A stretch of DNA of 64,000 bases from contig NZ_JAMQHS010000006.1 in assembly GCF_023845585.1 (NCBI RefSeq), positions 230,142 to 294,141 on the forward strand. Direction: 5' to 3'. The notes under the pieces are model-generated. The model was not told where the DNA came from and did not search any database. It saw nothing but the letters and a program-made list of their open reading frames with translations. Position numbers and translations under genes: made by a program. How positions within the stretch are numbered: the stretch's first letter is position 1; every line of letters begins with the position of its first letter. Shown here piece after piece: positions 1 to 8,757 of this stretch. The DNA comes from Clostridium sp. CMCC3677 (GTDB lineage Bacteria; Bacillota; Clostridia; Clostridiales; Clostridiaceae).

Positions 1-370
1 AATAATACTGTTATAACTGTTGATATCATTACAAATGTATCTGATTTAGGTACTTTCCTTATTCGCTTTATTGACTCCCAGTTAAAAGTGCTTATTGATA
101 CAACAACCATAACTGCTCCTAATGCCACTACTGGTATTTTTTTACTAAGCTCGCTAATACTAATGCCATAGCACCAGCGGCAGCTGATATCATACCTGTT
201 CTACCACCTAAAATTGATATAACTAAAGAAATGCAAAAAGATGCATACACTCCAACCATAGGATCAACTCCTGCTACTATAGAAAACCCTATTGCTTCAG
301 GTATTAATGCCATACATACAACAATCCCTGCAAGGATATCACCTCTAACGTTTGAAAACCACTCTGCTTT
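1..370 (-). pseudogene. Broken SulP-family anion transporter (5' part, runs off the window)
   Basis: Translated remains match the start of SulP sulfate/anion permeases: an N-terminal piece containing [17 protein letters not shown], then, in a different frame, a later piece containing ALGAVMVVVSISTFNW. In intact SulP proteins these are separated by roughly 200 residues, so an internal deletion with frameshift has occurred near position 128-150. The 5' end is also broken: the open frame upstream of the first methionine (about 313) contains the usual [19 protein letters not shown] start, but it is closed by a TAA at 371-373 with no start codon in between. The rest of the gene lies beyond position 1. 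No functional permease can be made from this copy as read. Confidence 0.8.
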
Positions 371-555
371 TTAATTTTTATTCAAATTTTTATACACCTC
401 ACATTTAATTTTTCTCTTGTAAAAACTTATTTTTATTTTGTGCAAGAATCATTTTAACATATATCGTCCCAAAAAGGAACTATTTTAAGACTAATTTTAT
501 TTTATTAAAACTATGATATAATAAAATAAATTCTTTAAATATCAGGAGAATAAAT

Positions 556-1098
556 ATGTTAATTGGATACATGAGACCCTATGAAGAAGATTCAAACTGT
601 GAGATTCAGTTAAATAACTTAAAAAAAGCAGATTGTGAAATTATTATTGAGGAAGATCATTCCTCACCAAAGAAAAGATCAAAACTAAAAGATACAATAA
701 ATACTCTAAATAAAGGTGATAAAATAATAGTCACAAAACTTTTTAGCTTAGCTGATTCAACTCGTCATTTAGTTGAACTATTAGAGATAATAGATAAAAA
801 AGAAGCGTTTTTTCAATCTATTAATGAAAAAATTGATACAAGTAATAAGAATGGATATAATTTTACTGAAATTATAAAACATCTTGTTAAATTTCAAAGT
901 GATGTTATAAGTGAAAAAACAAAAAAAGGATTATATGAAGCAAAGCAAAAAGGAGTAACTCCAGGAAGACCAAAGAAACCTGATGAGAATGTAAAACGTG
1001 CTATTGTTATGTATGAAAGTAAAAAATATAGTTTAAGTGAAATAAAGAAAGAAACTGGAATTAGTAAATCTACATTATACAGATATTTAGAACATTAA
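556..1098 (+). CDS. Serine-recombinase-like protein lacking catalytic residues
   Basis: The 180-residue protein has the layout of a small resolvase/invertase: an N-terminal recombinase-like domain (about 1-110), a linker helix with GLYEAKQKG and GRPKK (125-141), and a C-terminal helix-turn-helix (about 146-178). The active site is gone. The family motif YxRVS, which ends in the nucleophilic serine, reads YMRPY here (Tyr9). The two arginines of the DRLGR segment are Ser64 and Asp67. It is therefore unlikely to cut DNA and may act as a DNA-binding regulator; that role is inference. An RBS (AGGAG) precedes the ATG, a terminator follows, and it is transcribed alone. Confidence 0.75.
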   Translation: MLIGYMRPYEEDSNCEIQLNNLKKADCEIIIEEDHSSPKKRSKLKDTINTLNKGDKIIVTKLFSLADSTRHLVELLEIIDKKEAFFQSINEKIDTSNKNGYNFTEIIKHLVKFQSDVISEKTKKGLYEAKQKGVTPGRPKKPDENVKRAIVMYESKKYSLSEIKKETGISKSTLYRYLEH

Positions 1099-1143
1099 TT
1101 ACCTAAAATTATACAATTAAAGAATAGCTATACTTATGAGGAA

Positions 1144-1174
1144 ATATCGCCAATCACAAAATAATTGGCGATAT
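1144..1174 (+). terminator. Intrinsic terminator after the recombinase-like gene
   Basis: An 11-bp perfect inverted repeat (ATATCGCCAAT / ATTGGCGATAT) with a 9-nt loop lies 46 bases after the stop codon and is followed by a T-rich stretch. Confidence 0.75.
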
Positions 1175-1294
1175 CAAAACATTTTTATTTTTTTGAATGT
1201 GCCTTAATTATTTTTACATTAATACTAATTCTGTTATGTAATATATTCGTTTTATATTTACTCTATACTGCATACTCCATATCTAACCAGAATA

Positions 1295-1492
1295 TTATTG
1301 TACTTTTCTTTTAAAAGTTATTACATCATCATATAATTTTGGCATCCATCCTTTCCCTTCTTGTTCTTTATGTAAAATACCTACAAGTTCCCACCCTTTT
1401 GATCCATAATTATCAAGTTCTTGCTTTAATTTTTCTGGATCCTCTAAACTTTTAAAATCTGTAATACTTATAACATTATATTCCCATTCCAT
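1295..1492 (-). CDS. DUF4177 domain protein
   Basis: A 65-residue protein opening with MEWEYNVISI and containing LDNYGSKGWELVGI, the hallmark of the DUF4177 family (short proteins with an aromatic N-terminal strand and a GWELV core). The family has no established biochemical role. A good RBS (AGGAGG) lies just upstream of the ATG. It sits downstream of the ars operon in the same direction, 164 bases after acr3, and may be read by read-through; no clear terminator separates them. Confidence 0.75.
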   Translation of the reverse strand: MEWEYNVISITDFKSLEDPEKLKQELDNYGSKGWELVGILHKEQEGKGWMPKLYDDVITFKRKVQ

Positions 1493-1656
1493 CTTTAAAA
1501 CCTCCTTTTATTATTTATAAAATATTTTTAATATTAGTATTTCATATTTTCCTTGTTATTATTCTTTTATTAATTACAATCCCTAATAAATTCATACTAT
1601 TATCTTTCAGTAAAATACATTTAAGTTTATTAATTATTCTAAAAATTTTATACTAT

Positions 1657-2706
1657 CTAATTATTTTTAAACCACCCCTTAGTATTGTTAGCTATTTTAA
1701 CAAGAGCAAGCATTACTGGAACTTCAACAAGTACTCCAACTACAGTTGCAAGAGCTGCTCCACTTTGTAAACCAAATAATGATATCGCTACTGCTACTGA
1801 AAGTTCAAAGAAATTACTTGCACCTATCATTCCTGCTGGTGCTGCAATGTTATGAGGAAGTTTAAGTAATTTTGCTCCAACATAAGCAATAGTAAAAATA
1901 AAGAAAGTCTGAATTGTAAGTGGTACTGCTATTAATAAAATATGCAACGGATTATTTAAGATAATATCTCCTTGGAAGGAAAACAATATTATAAGTGTTA
2001 AAAGTAATCCTATTATTGTTACATTGTCAAACTTCTTTAAAAATATATTATTAAAATAATCTTCACCTTTTTTCTTTATTAATACAGTTCTTGTTGTATA
2101 TCCTAAAGCTAGCGGAATAACAACAAATAGTACTGTTGAAAGAAGTAATGTTCCCATTGGTACAGTTACATTACCAACTCCAAGTAAAAATGCTACTATT
2201 GGTGCAAATGCAATTAAAATTATTAAATCATTAACTGCAACTTGAACTAAAGTATAGGCTGCATCACCTTTTGTTAAATGACTCCATACAAATACCATTG
2301 CTGTACATGGCGCTGCTCCAAGTAATACTGCTCCTGCTAAATATTCTTTAGCAAGATTTACTGGTATAAAACTTTTAAATACAATGTAAAAAAAGAACCA
2401 TGAAATTGCATACATTGTAAATGGTTTTATAAGCCAATTTGTTACACAAGTTAATATAAGTCCCTTTGGTTTTTTACTAGCATTAACTATACTTGTAAAA
2501 TCTATTTTTAACATCATTGGATATATCATAAGCCAAATTAATATTGCAACTGGAATTGATACGTTATAATATTCAAATTTATTTAATGTATCTGGTATTA
2601 TAGGCAAAAATTTTCCTATAAAAATTCCAACAACAATACATGCTGCTACCCATAATGTTAAATATTTTTCAAATACACCTAACCCTTTTCCTTTATTTTC
2701 TGACAT
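1657..2706 (-). CDS. acr3: ACR3-family arsenite efflux permease
   Basis: This 349-residue membrane protein exports arsenite. It has about ten hydrophobic segments, the ACR3 N-terminal pattern (FEKYLTLWVAACIVVGI) and the segment GAAPCTAMVFVWS, which holds the cysteine conserved in ACR3 transporters. Length is normal for the family. The RBS GGGGGA precedes the ATG and the gene begins 12 bases after the reductase gene, so it is the last gene of the ars operon. ArsA and ArsD are encoded upstream, so the permease probably works with the ArsA ATPase; the classic ArsA partner is ArsB, but ACR3-ArsA pairing is known in other bacteria. Confidence 0.93.
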   Translation of the reverse strand: MSENKGKGLGVFEKYLTLWVAACIVVGIFIGKFLPIIPDTLNKFEYYNVSIPVAILIWLMIYPMMLKIDFTSIVNASKKPKGLILTCVTNWLIKPFTMYAISWFFFYIVFKSFIPVNLAKEYLAGAVLLGAAPCTAMVFVWSHLTKGDAAYTLVQVAVNDLIILIAFAPIVAFLLGVGNVTVPMGTLLLSTVLFVVIPLALGYTTRTVLIKKKGEDYFNNIFLKKFDNVTIIGLLLTLIILFSFQGDIILNNPLHILLIAVPLTIQTFFIFTIAYVGAKLLKLPHNIAAPAGMIGASNFFELSVAVAISLFGLQSGAALATVVGVLVEVPVMLALVKIANNTKGWFKNN

Positions 2707-2718
2707 ATATCTTTCCCC

Positions 2719-4374
2719 CTATTTATTATTTACTTTTTTTATTTTTGATTCCTTATAAAATTTGTTACCACCTGATAAATTATATACTTTTTTAAATCCA
2801 TGATTAATTAAAATGTTCTGTGCTGCATTTCCTGTAACACCTTTATTGCAATAAGTTACAGTAGTAATTTCTTTATCTAACTTATCTAAATCATCTCTTA
2901 AAGTACTATGAGGCATATTTTCTGCCATATAAACATGAGCTTCATCATATTGCTTAGGTACTCTCGCATCTATTATTTGAAATTTTTCTGTATTTTCAGT
3001 TAAATTTTTAAGTTCATTACTAGTTATAATTGGTCTGCTATTGTTTATTGCGTTATCTAAAATCATTCCTGTATAATGAACTGGATCTTTTGTAGTAGAA
3101 AATGGTGGTGCATATGCTAAGTCAAGATGGAATAATTCATCTACCTTTGCACCATAAGTAATCAATGTTGCAAATACATCAATTCTCTTATCCACCCCTT
3201 CATAACCTATTATTTGCACACCTAAAATTTTCTCAGTTTTCTTATCTGCAATTGCTTTTATAACCATCTCTTTTCCATGAAAATATGATGGCTTATCTGG
3301 TTTTATATTGTGACATATTTGAATTTCATAGCCTTCTTCTAATGCTTCTTTTTCAGATAACCCAGTATTTGCAATAGTCATATCAAACAATTTAAATATT
3401 CCTGTGCCTAAGTTGCCTTTATATCTTAAATTTCCTTTAGTTAAAGCATCACCTGCAATTCTACCAGTTTTATTTGCAGTAGATCCTAGTGGTCTATATA
3501 TTGATTTTCCTGTTATTAAAGAAAAAGTTTCTATACAATCCCCACACGCATAAATATCTTTAATATTTGTTTCCATTCTATTATCTACTTTTATTGCCCC
3601 TGTAATGCCTATTTCTATTTTGCATTCTCTAGCTAAGTCTACATTAGGTCTAACCCCTGTAGCCATAATAACCATATCACTATCTAAAACAGTTTTATCT
3701 GCAAGTATTACTTGCTTTTCTGAAATTTCACTAATATCAGTATTTTTAATAATTTTTACATCTTTCTTTTTTAATTCATTCTCTAAATACTGTGCCATAT
3801 CTTCATCTAAATTTGGTGTTATTTTATTTGCTTTTTCAAGTATGGTCACATTTATCTTTTCTTCAATTAAATTTTCAAGCATTTCGAATCCAATAAACCC
3901 TGTACCAACTATTACTGCATTTTTAGGCTTATTATTAATAATAAAATTCTTAATATTTCTAGCACTTTGTACATTTCTTAAGAAAAACACATTTTTATTT
4001 TCTATACCTTTTATATTAGGCATAAATGGTGATGCACCAGTTGCTAATACTAATTTATCATAAGTATCCTTAAACACTTCATTAGTATGTAGATTCTTAA
4101 CAGTAATATTTTTTTCTAAACTATTAATATTTAATACTTCATAACCTGTAAAAACATCAATATTGTATTTCTTTTTAAAAAATGAAGGATTCCTTGGAGT
4201 AAGTTCATCAAGTTCTTTAATTTCTCCACCAATATAATATGGCAAGCCACAACCTGAATAAGAAATATCTTTATCTCTTTCGTATATTACTATTTCAGCA
4301 AAATCATCATTTCTACGTGCTTTAGCAGCTGCAGATGTTCCTGCTGCTACTGCTCCTATAACTATTATTCTCAT
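2719..4374 (-). CDS. CoA-disulfide reductase-like flavoprotein with rhodanese domain
   Basis: A 551-residue FAD/NAD(P)H-dependent thiol-disulfide oxidoreductase. The N-terminal dinucleotide fold (VIGAVAAGTSAAAKARR) is followed by SGCGLPYYIGG, carrying the single redox cysteine typical of CoA-disulfide reductase and NADH oxidase relatives, then a second nucleotide fold (IVGTGFIGFEMLENL) and the FAD motif IYACGDC. Residues about 460-545 form a rhodanese domain with active-site loop CNKGVTGN. Such fusions are recurrent in bacterial ars operons, where they probably supply reducing power or handle thiol adducts; the exact substrate is unknown. A strong RBS precedes the ATG, and it lies between arsA and acr3. 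Confidence 0.88.
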   Translation of the reverse strand: MRIIVIGAVAAGTSAAAKARRNDDFAEIVIYERDKDISYSGCGLPYYIGGEIKELDELTPRNPSFFKKKYNIDVFTGYEVLNINSLEKNITVKNLHTNEVFKDTYDKLVLATGASPFMPNIKGIENKNVFFLRNVQSARNIKNFIINNKPKNAVIVGTGFIGFEMLENLIEEKINVTILEKANKITPNLDEDMAQYLENELKKKDVKIIKNTDISEISEKQVILADKTVLDSDMVIMATGVRPNVDLARECKIEIGITGAIKVDNRMETNIKDIYACGDCIETFSLITGKSIYRPLGSTANKTGRIAGDALTKGNLRYKGNLGTGIFKLFDMTIANTGLSEKEALEEGYEIQICHNIKPDKPSYFHGKEMVIKAIADKKTEKILGVQIIGYEGVDKRIDVFATLITYGAKVDELFHLDLAYAPPFSTTKDPVHYTGMILDNAINNSRPIITSNELKNLTENTEKFQIIDARVPKQYDEAHVYMAENMPHSTLRDDLDKLDKEITTVTYCNKGVTGNAAQNILINHGFKKVYNLSGGNKFYKESKIKKVNNK

Positions 4375-4431
4375 TTTTTCCTCCTTACTTTTAAAACAAA
4401 CTTATTGCTTTATCATCTCTATTAATATTAT

Positions 4432-4473
4432 TTATCCCACCACAAAATTTCATTCATTAATGTAGTGGGATAA
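4432..4473 (-). terminator. Intercistronic hairpin between arsA and the reductase gene
   Basis: The inverted repeat TTATCCCACCAC / GTAGTGGGATAA with an 18-nt loop fills the gap after the arsA stop. It has no long T tract, so it may be a partial terminator or an mRNA processing/stability hairpin that sets the ratio of ArsD/ArsA to the later genes. Confidence 0.5.
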
Positions 4474-4477
4474 TACT

Positions 4478-6226
4478 TTAATCTAATAATTCTTTAAGTT
4501 TATCTCCTTTTACTTCTTCTGCTTTCCACTGAATTACTGCAAAATTTCCATTTGATATTTTATCTACTTTATTTATCCACTTTATCTCATTGCTAGCCTT
4601 ACCTTTTAATATGTCATTACTAGTATTTGTAGCATAAAGACTTGAATTTATAACCCACCATTTACTATAAATTTCTGCTCTATTTAAATCTTTTTGAAGT
4701 CTCATAGCTTCATAAACTGGTGTTGTTTCTGCTAAGGTTACAATTATAACTTCAGTTTCTTTATCATTTTTTAATTTTGGTAAAAGTTTTATAACTGATT
4801 CTGGAATATCTCCTTCTGATCTAACAATTTCCCTATTATAACTTTCAGTTGATTCTAATAGTAATAAAGTATGCCCTGTTGGAGCTGTATCAATAACAAC
4901 AACCTCATTTTCTGATCTTTCAACTATTTCAGCAAAAGCCCTAAACACAGCTATTTCTTGAGTACATGGTGATCTTAAATCCTCTTCAACATAAGCTATA
5001 TCCTCTTCACTCATATTGTTTTCTCTTGCTTTAGCTAACACTTCTTCTTTATATTTTTCAAGTTCTTCCTTTTCATCAATATTACTTAATGAAATTCCAT
5101 AACTTTCATCTAATACAAATTTTAAATGTCCAGCAGGATCAGTTGTTGTCAAATGTACTTTCTTACCCTTTTTTGATAATCCAAGTGCAATTGCAGCAGC
5201 TATAGTAGTTTTTCCTACTCCACCCTTTCCCATTGTAAATATTACCTTTTTATCATTTTTATATAGATCTTCAATTATACTATTTAGTTTTGGTATTTCA
5301 GTTACATTTAAAATTTCATTGTCTATTACAATAGAATTATCTTTTAACAATGATCTTACGTTTTCTAATCCTGTTATATTATAAGGCCTTAGAGGAATCT
5401 CAAAAGTTTTAATATCCTTTAATCCTTCTGGAATATCTTTTAGTGCATTTTGTTGTTTCTCATAAATGGATTTAGACAAATAATCATCACACTGTTGAAG
5501 TACTCCATTTACAATTAAAACTTGATTTTCAACTCCAATATCTTGAAGTTCCTTGGATGCTCTTTCTGCTTCCTTTAAAGGAGTTATCTCTGGTCTTGAA
5601 ACAAGTATAAGTGTAGTTTTTTCTTTATCAGCTAAAGTATTAACTGCTTTTTTATACATCTCTTTTTTATCTTCTAATCCTGCAAGTTGACCAAGACATG
5701 ATGCCCCATGAGTACTTTCGCTAATAAAATTACTCCACGCTGAAGGTAATTGAAGCATTCTTAATGTATGCCCTGTTGGAGCTGTATCAAAAATAATGTG
5801 ATCATATTCATTACTTACACTCTTATCTGTTATCATTAATGAAAATTCATTAAAAGCTGCAATTTCAACTGTACATGAACCTGAAAGTTGTTCTTCCATA
5901 TTATTTAAAACAGCTTCTGGTAACTTTCCTCTATAAGGAGCTATAACACTTTCTCTATATTCAGCAGCAGCATCTTCCGGACTAAAATTTGCAACTTTTA
6001 AATTAGGAACATCTTTTATTTTAACTCCCTTGTTATTTAATTCTGTATCAAATACATCCTGAAGATTTGAAGCTGGATCTGTACTAACAAGCATTATTTT
6101 CTTTCCTAAATCCGCTAAATTAACTGCTACTGCACAAGCAGTTGAAGTCTTTCCTACTCCACCTTTACCTGTAAAAAACAAATATTTTGTTAAGTTTAAT
6201 TTTTCTAAATCAAATAATTTAAACAT
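4478..6226 (-). CDS. arsA: Arsenite efflux pump ATPase ArsA
   Basis: The 582-residue soluble ATPase drives arsenite export. It has the two-half ArsA structure: P-loop GKGGVGKT at residues 20-27 and again at about residue 335, each half followed by DTAPTGHT. Three cysteines sit in the contexts GSCTVEIAAF, GASCLGQLAG and SPCTQEIAVF, which correspond to the metalloid-binding cysteines known from E. coli ArsA. Length is normal for the two-domain form. The RBS GGAAGG precedes the ATG. It follows arsD, its metallochaperone, by about 65 bases. Confidence 0.95.
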   Translation of the reverse strand: MFKLFDLEKLNLTKYLFFTGKGGVGKTSTACAVAVNLADLGKKIMLVSTDPASNLQDVFDTELNNKGVKIKDVPNLKVANFSPEDAAAEYRESVIAPYRGKLPEAVLNNMEEQLSGSCTVEIAAFNEFSLMITDKSVSNEYDHIIFDTAPTGHTLRMLQLPSAWSNFISESTHGASCLGQLAGLEDKKEMYKKAVNTLADKEKTTLILVSRPEITPLKEAERASKELQDIGVENQVLIVNGVLQQCDDYLSKSIYEKQQNALKDIPEGLKDIKTFEIPLRPYNITGLENVRSLLKDNSIVIDNEILNVTEIPKLNSIIEDLYKNDKKVIFTMGKGGVGKTTIAAAIALGLSKKGKKVHLTTTDPAGHLKFVLDESYGISLSNIDEKEELEKYKEEVLAKARENNMSEEDIAYVEEDLRSPCTQEIAVFRAFAEIVERSENEVVVIDTAPTGHTLLLLESTESYNREIVRSEGDIPESVIKLLPKLKNDKETEVIIVTLAETTPVYEAMRLQKDLNRAEIYSKWWVINSSLYATNTSNDILKGKASNEIKWINKVDKISNGNFAVIQWKAEEVKGDKLKELLD

Positions 6227-6290
6227 TTTTATCTTCCTTCCTTTATATATTGTAAAATATGATACATAAACTCATTATTTTTATTTATAA

Positions 6291-6659
6291 TTAACAACAT
6301 CCACCTTTACAGTTACATTTAGTAGGTCTCTTTATATTTGCTTTTAAATAATCCTCTGGTATATTTAATAATTGACAAAATTCTTTATTACTAGGATAAC
6401 TGCCCATTTTAACAATCTTACCATTTACCATAATAATAGGAAGAGCCTCTAAGCCCTTTGTCATTAGCATCTCATTTATAATCTTATTAGTTACAAATAT
6501 TTGAGGATTACTTGTAAGGTTATGCCTTTCAACTATTATCCCTTTGTTTTTTAAAGTGTTTAATACTGTTGCAACTCTTAATAATTCTGGATTAACAGAT
6601 GGACCACAAACTCCTGTTGAGCAACACATAGCTGGATCAAAAATAATCATTTTTTTCAT
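6291..6659 (-). CDS. arsD: Arsenic metallochaperone ArsD
   Basis: The 122-residue protein delivers As(III) to ArsA and can also act as a weak repressor. Cysteines 12, 13 and 18 (MCCSTGVCG) form the chaperone site and a second cluster ends the protein (CNCKGGCC), as in classical ArsD. The RBS AAAGGAG precedes the ATG and it follows arsR by 14 bases, so the two are cotranscribed. Confidence 0.95.
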   Translation of the reverse strand: MKKMIIFDPAMCCSTGVCGPSVNPELLRVATVLNTLKNKGIIVERHNLTSNPQIFVTNKIINEMLMTKGLEALPIIMVNGKIVKMGSYPSNKEFCQLLNIPEDYLKANIKRPTKCNCKGGCC

Positions 6660-6673
6660 ATTAATTCACTCCT

Positions 6674-6991
6674 TTATTTGCATTCATATTTTGTTTTATC
6701 ATTGCAAATACAATCCTCTGTATTTGCAATGATGTTCATCAAGAATAAAATTAGATTATTGCATTTATTGATATTCAAACAGTAGTAATTCCAAGATCTT
6801 TCTTTTCTAACATTTACTATTTCGCAATCAATTAATACCTTCATATGATGAGATAATGTTGGTTGAGTAAATTCAAAATTTTTCAATATATCACATGCAC
6901 ATCTTTCTCCACAAGATAATATATCAATAATTTCTAATCTATTTGGATCAGAAAGTGCTTTAATAATTTTGGAATTATTCTCATAGTTCAA
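6674..6991 (-). CDS. arsR: ArsR-family arsenite-responsive repressor
   Basis: A winged-helix repressor of about 105 residues. The DNA-binding core reads FTQPTLSHHMKVL and the metal-sensing segment reads CGERCACDIL, with the Cys-x-Cys typical of ArsR. I place the start at the TTG at 6991: an AAGGGAG ribosome site lies 8 bases upstream of it, while the GTG at 7000 would overlap that site. It heads the arsRDA-reductase-acr3 operon, and two operator-like repeats lie directly upstream. Confidence 0.92.
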   Translation of the reverse strand: MNYENNSKIIKALSDPNRLEIIDILSCGERCACDILKNFEFTQPTLSHHMKVLIDCEIVNVRKERSWNYYCLNINKCNNLILFLMNIIANTEDCICNDKTKYECK

Positions 6992-7008
6992 TAAATTCAC
7001 TCCCTTAT

Positions 7009-7057
7009 ATAGACATTCATCTATATATAATATAGATCACCATCTATATGAAGTCAA
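7009..7057 (-). promoter_or_regulatory. ars promoter with two ArsR operator repeats
   Basis: Read on the minus strand, TTGACT (7057-7052) and TATATT (7034-7029) form a promoter with a 17-bp spacer. Two 16-bp inverted repeats overlap it: ATAGATCACCATCTAT (7032-7047), covering the spacer and -10 region, and ATAGACATTCATCTAT (7009-7024) at the likely transcription start. Their starts are 23 bp apart, about two helical turns, which suits two ArsR dimers on one face. Confidence 0.75.
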
Positions 7058-7328
7058 TGATAATATTATATTTAGTATCTACCATTTGCATATTAATAAA
7101 CATATATCTATGTATTATCTTTTTATGCAGTAACTTTAATAAATGTTCATAAAATTATTCTATTAAATTCAAATTTATTTTTATTTAAATAATACACATA
7201 AATTTAAAACTTATACATTTGATTTTTGCTCTAATTATAATTAATATTCCTCTCTTATCCCCATTAACTCAACTACTTTTTTCTTAAATATGCTATAATA
7301 TCCTCATATTATAAAAATATAAAAATAT

Positions 7329-7553
7329 GGCTATGTTTTAAGTGAATGTTGATATTTTAGTATAAGGGCGAACTGGCATTGGAATTTGCTTTTTAGAACT
7401 CTTAATGAAGATTTGTACAATTAATTGCTTGTCAGCAATCTTTGATTGGGAGCATGCATTAATTGGACTAAGCTTTATTTTAGTGTTCTTAAAGTAAATT
7501 CCTCTGTCCATGAGCTTTATACTACAATATCAACACTGTTTTAAAACATAGAC
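7329..7553. mobile_element. Fold-back MITE-like element, type A copy 1 (225 bp)
   Basis: A non-coding 225-bp element starting GGCTATGTTTTAAG and ending TTTTAAAACATAGAC, flanked on both sides by the exact 8-bp direct repeat AAAAATAT (7321-7328 and 7554-7561). Almost its whole length can fold back: outer arms pair (TGTTGATATT with AATATCAACA), then GGAATTTGCTTT with AAAGTAAATTCC, and a core stem around CAATTAAT and ATTAATTG. Near-identical copies lie at 21865 and 40727. The duplication shows transposition; no transposase is encoded. Confidence 0.88.
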
Positions 7554-7603
7554 AAAAATATAAATAATCTTTATATATATACTGCTTAGAAAGGATGTGA
7601 CTT

Positions 7604-7635
7604 ACTAGAAAGTTTATATAATTACACTTTCTAGT
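7604..7635 (+). promoter_or_regulatory. Inverted-repeat operator over the flavodoxin promoter
   Basis: ACTAGAAAGT (7604-7613) and ACTTTCTAGT (7626-7635) form a perfect inverted repeat with 12-bp spacing that encloses a -10 box TATAAT (7617-7622). The spacing between half-sites is about two turns, as for HxlR- or MarR-type repressors. No candidate regulator gene is adjacent. The putative transcription start would lie only about 12-16 bases before the ATG. Confidence 0.6.
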
Positions 7636-7643
7636 TGCAATTT

Positions 7644-8138
7644 ATGAAAATATCTATAATTTATTTTAGTAAAACTGGAAAAACAAAAGAGATGGCAGAT
7701 GTTATTGCTTCTAGCATGAAGCTAGAAAAAAACATTGAAGTAGGAATTTTTGATCTTGATAATATTGACTATAATTTTGTTGATAAAAGCAATGCTGTAA
7801 TCTTTGGAACACCAACCTATCACGCCAATATGTGTTGGCAACTAAAAAAATGGTTTGATGAATCTTCAAATTGTAATCTTAGTGGTAAAATCGGAGCAGT
7901 CTTTGCAACTGCCAACTTTGCACAAGGTGGTGCTGATACAGCTATCTTAACTATAATTAATCATATCATGGTTAAAGGTATGCTAGTTTACTCTGGGGGT
8001 TCTTCTTTAGGACAACCTTATATACATTTAGGTGCTGTTGCATTAAAAGAAAATTTTGAAGAAAGCAAAGAAATGTTTAAGATATTTGGAACTCGTATAG
8101 CTCAAAAAGCAAATGAACTATTTTCAAATAATAATTAA
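7644..8138 (+). CDS. Flavodoxin-like NADPH-dependent reductase (WrbA-type)
   Basis: A protein of about 164 residues with a flavodoxin fold: the FMN phosphate loop FSKTGKTKEMA follows the first strand, GTPTYHANMCWQLKKW resembles the second FMN-contact loop of WrbA-like proteins, and a GGADTAILTIINH segment follows. I prefer the ATG at 7644 (MKISIIYFS) to the TTG at 7635, but neither has a recognisable ribosome site. With the operator repeat immediately upstream, the mRNA may have a very short leader. Likely role: redox protein reducing quinones or other small substrates; the substrate is unknown. Confidence 0.8.
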   Translation: MKISIIYFSKTGKTKEMADVIASSMKLEKNIEVGIFDLDNIDYNFVDKSNAVIFGTPTYHANMCWQLKKWFDESSNCNLSGKIGAVFATANFAQGGADTAILTIINHIMVKGMLVYSGGSSLGQPYIHLGAVALKENFEESKEMFKIFGTRIAQKANELFSNNN

Positions 8139-8149
8139 TTTTCATTTTA

Positions 8150-8283
8150 AGCTATATTTTAAATATGTGTTGGTATATACAAAGTAGCATTGTAATTGGA
8201 CTATACTCATTTTAGCATTCCTAAGTTCAATTACTCCGCTCACTTTGCTTATGCATATATCAACACTCTGCTAAAACAGAGCC
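8150..8283. repeat. Internally deleted type B fold-back element
   Basis: The left end (AGCTATATTTTAAATATGTG) and the right end (CACTTTGCTTATGCATATAT... ending AACAGAGCC) match the type B element at 49801, but about 140 bp of core are missing. The two halves join at GGACT, a word present on both sides in the full copy, suggesting deletion between short direct repeats. No clear target duplication remains. Confidence 0.75.
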
Positions 8284-8289
8284 TAAAAA

Positions 8290-8757
8290 TTAAATTGTAT
8301 TCTTTATTAAAGAAATATTAACATCTATAACAGCTCCATTAATCTCCATAGATATGCATACTACTTTATCCGAACTAGAATTTGCAGTAAATTTTCCATG
8401 TATAAGAGTTGGTGTAGATATATCTACATTTACATTATTATTTGAAAAATTAGTTGAAGCATTCGCTGTAAGCATATTAACAAGTTCAGAAATAGCACTT
8501 TGTGCTAATTCATTAAATTCATCTACTGGCATTCCCATCATCATGGCTGATGCAATTTTTTTTGCATCTTCTTCATTCATAGTATATATAATATTTCCTT
8601 TAATATCTCCAATAAGTCCTATTATAATTATAACTCCTGGGCTTTCTATAAATCTGCCTTTTTCACTTACTCCATTTTTTTTAATATCACTTAAACCTAA
8701 TTGAGGCATTACGTTTGTAAATGCATCTACTATAGGATTTATATTATTGACATCCAT
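8290..8757 (-). CDS. CheX-type chemotaxis phosphatase-like protein
   Basis: A 155-residue single-domain protein of the CheC/CheX family, which dephosphorylates CheY-P. The catalytic-type helix contains Glu91-x-x-Asn94 in SAISELVNMLTANA. Length matches CheX (about 150). Its start overlaps the 3' end of the upstream response regulator gene by 19 bases, so the two are translationally coupled. The upstream protein itself ends in a second CheX domain. The RBS AAGAGGTG precedes the ATG. No chemotaxis operon surrounds it. Confidence 0.85.
   Translation of the reverse strand: MDVNNINPIVDAFTNVMPQLGLSDIKKNGVSEKGRFIESPGVIIIIGLIGDIKGNIIYTMNEEDAKKIASAMMMGMPVDEFNELAQSAISELVNMLTANASTNFSNNNVNVDISTPTLIHGKFTANSSSDKVVCISMEINGAVIDVNISLIKNTI

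Noticed and set aside
3605..4063. A 152-codon plus-strand frame opposite the CoA-disulfide reductase gene
   Set aside because: It is the antisense shadow of a clearly conserved gene, hydrophobic by composition, and has no RBS.
7329..7553. Fold-back element as a riboswitch or known structured RNA
   Set aside because: Exact 8-bp target duplications and dispersed copies show a mobile element; no known RNA family signature was recognised. A secondary RNA role is left open in the findings.
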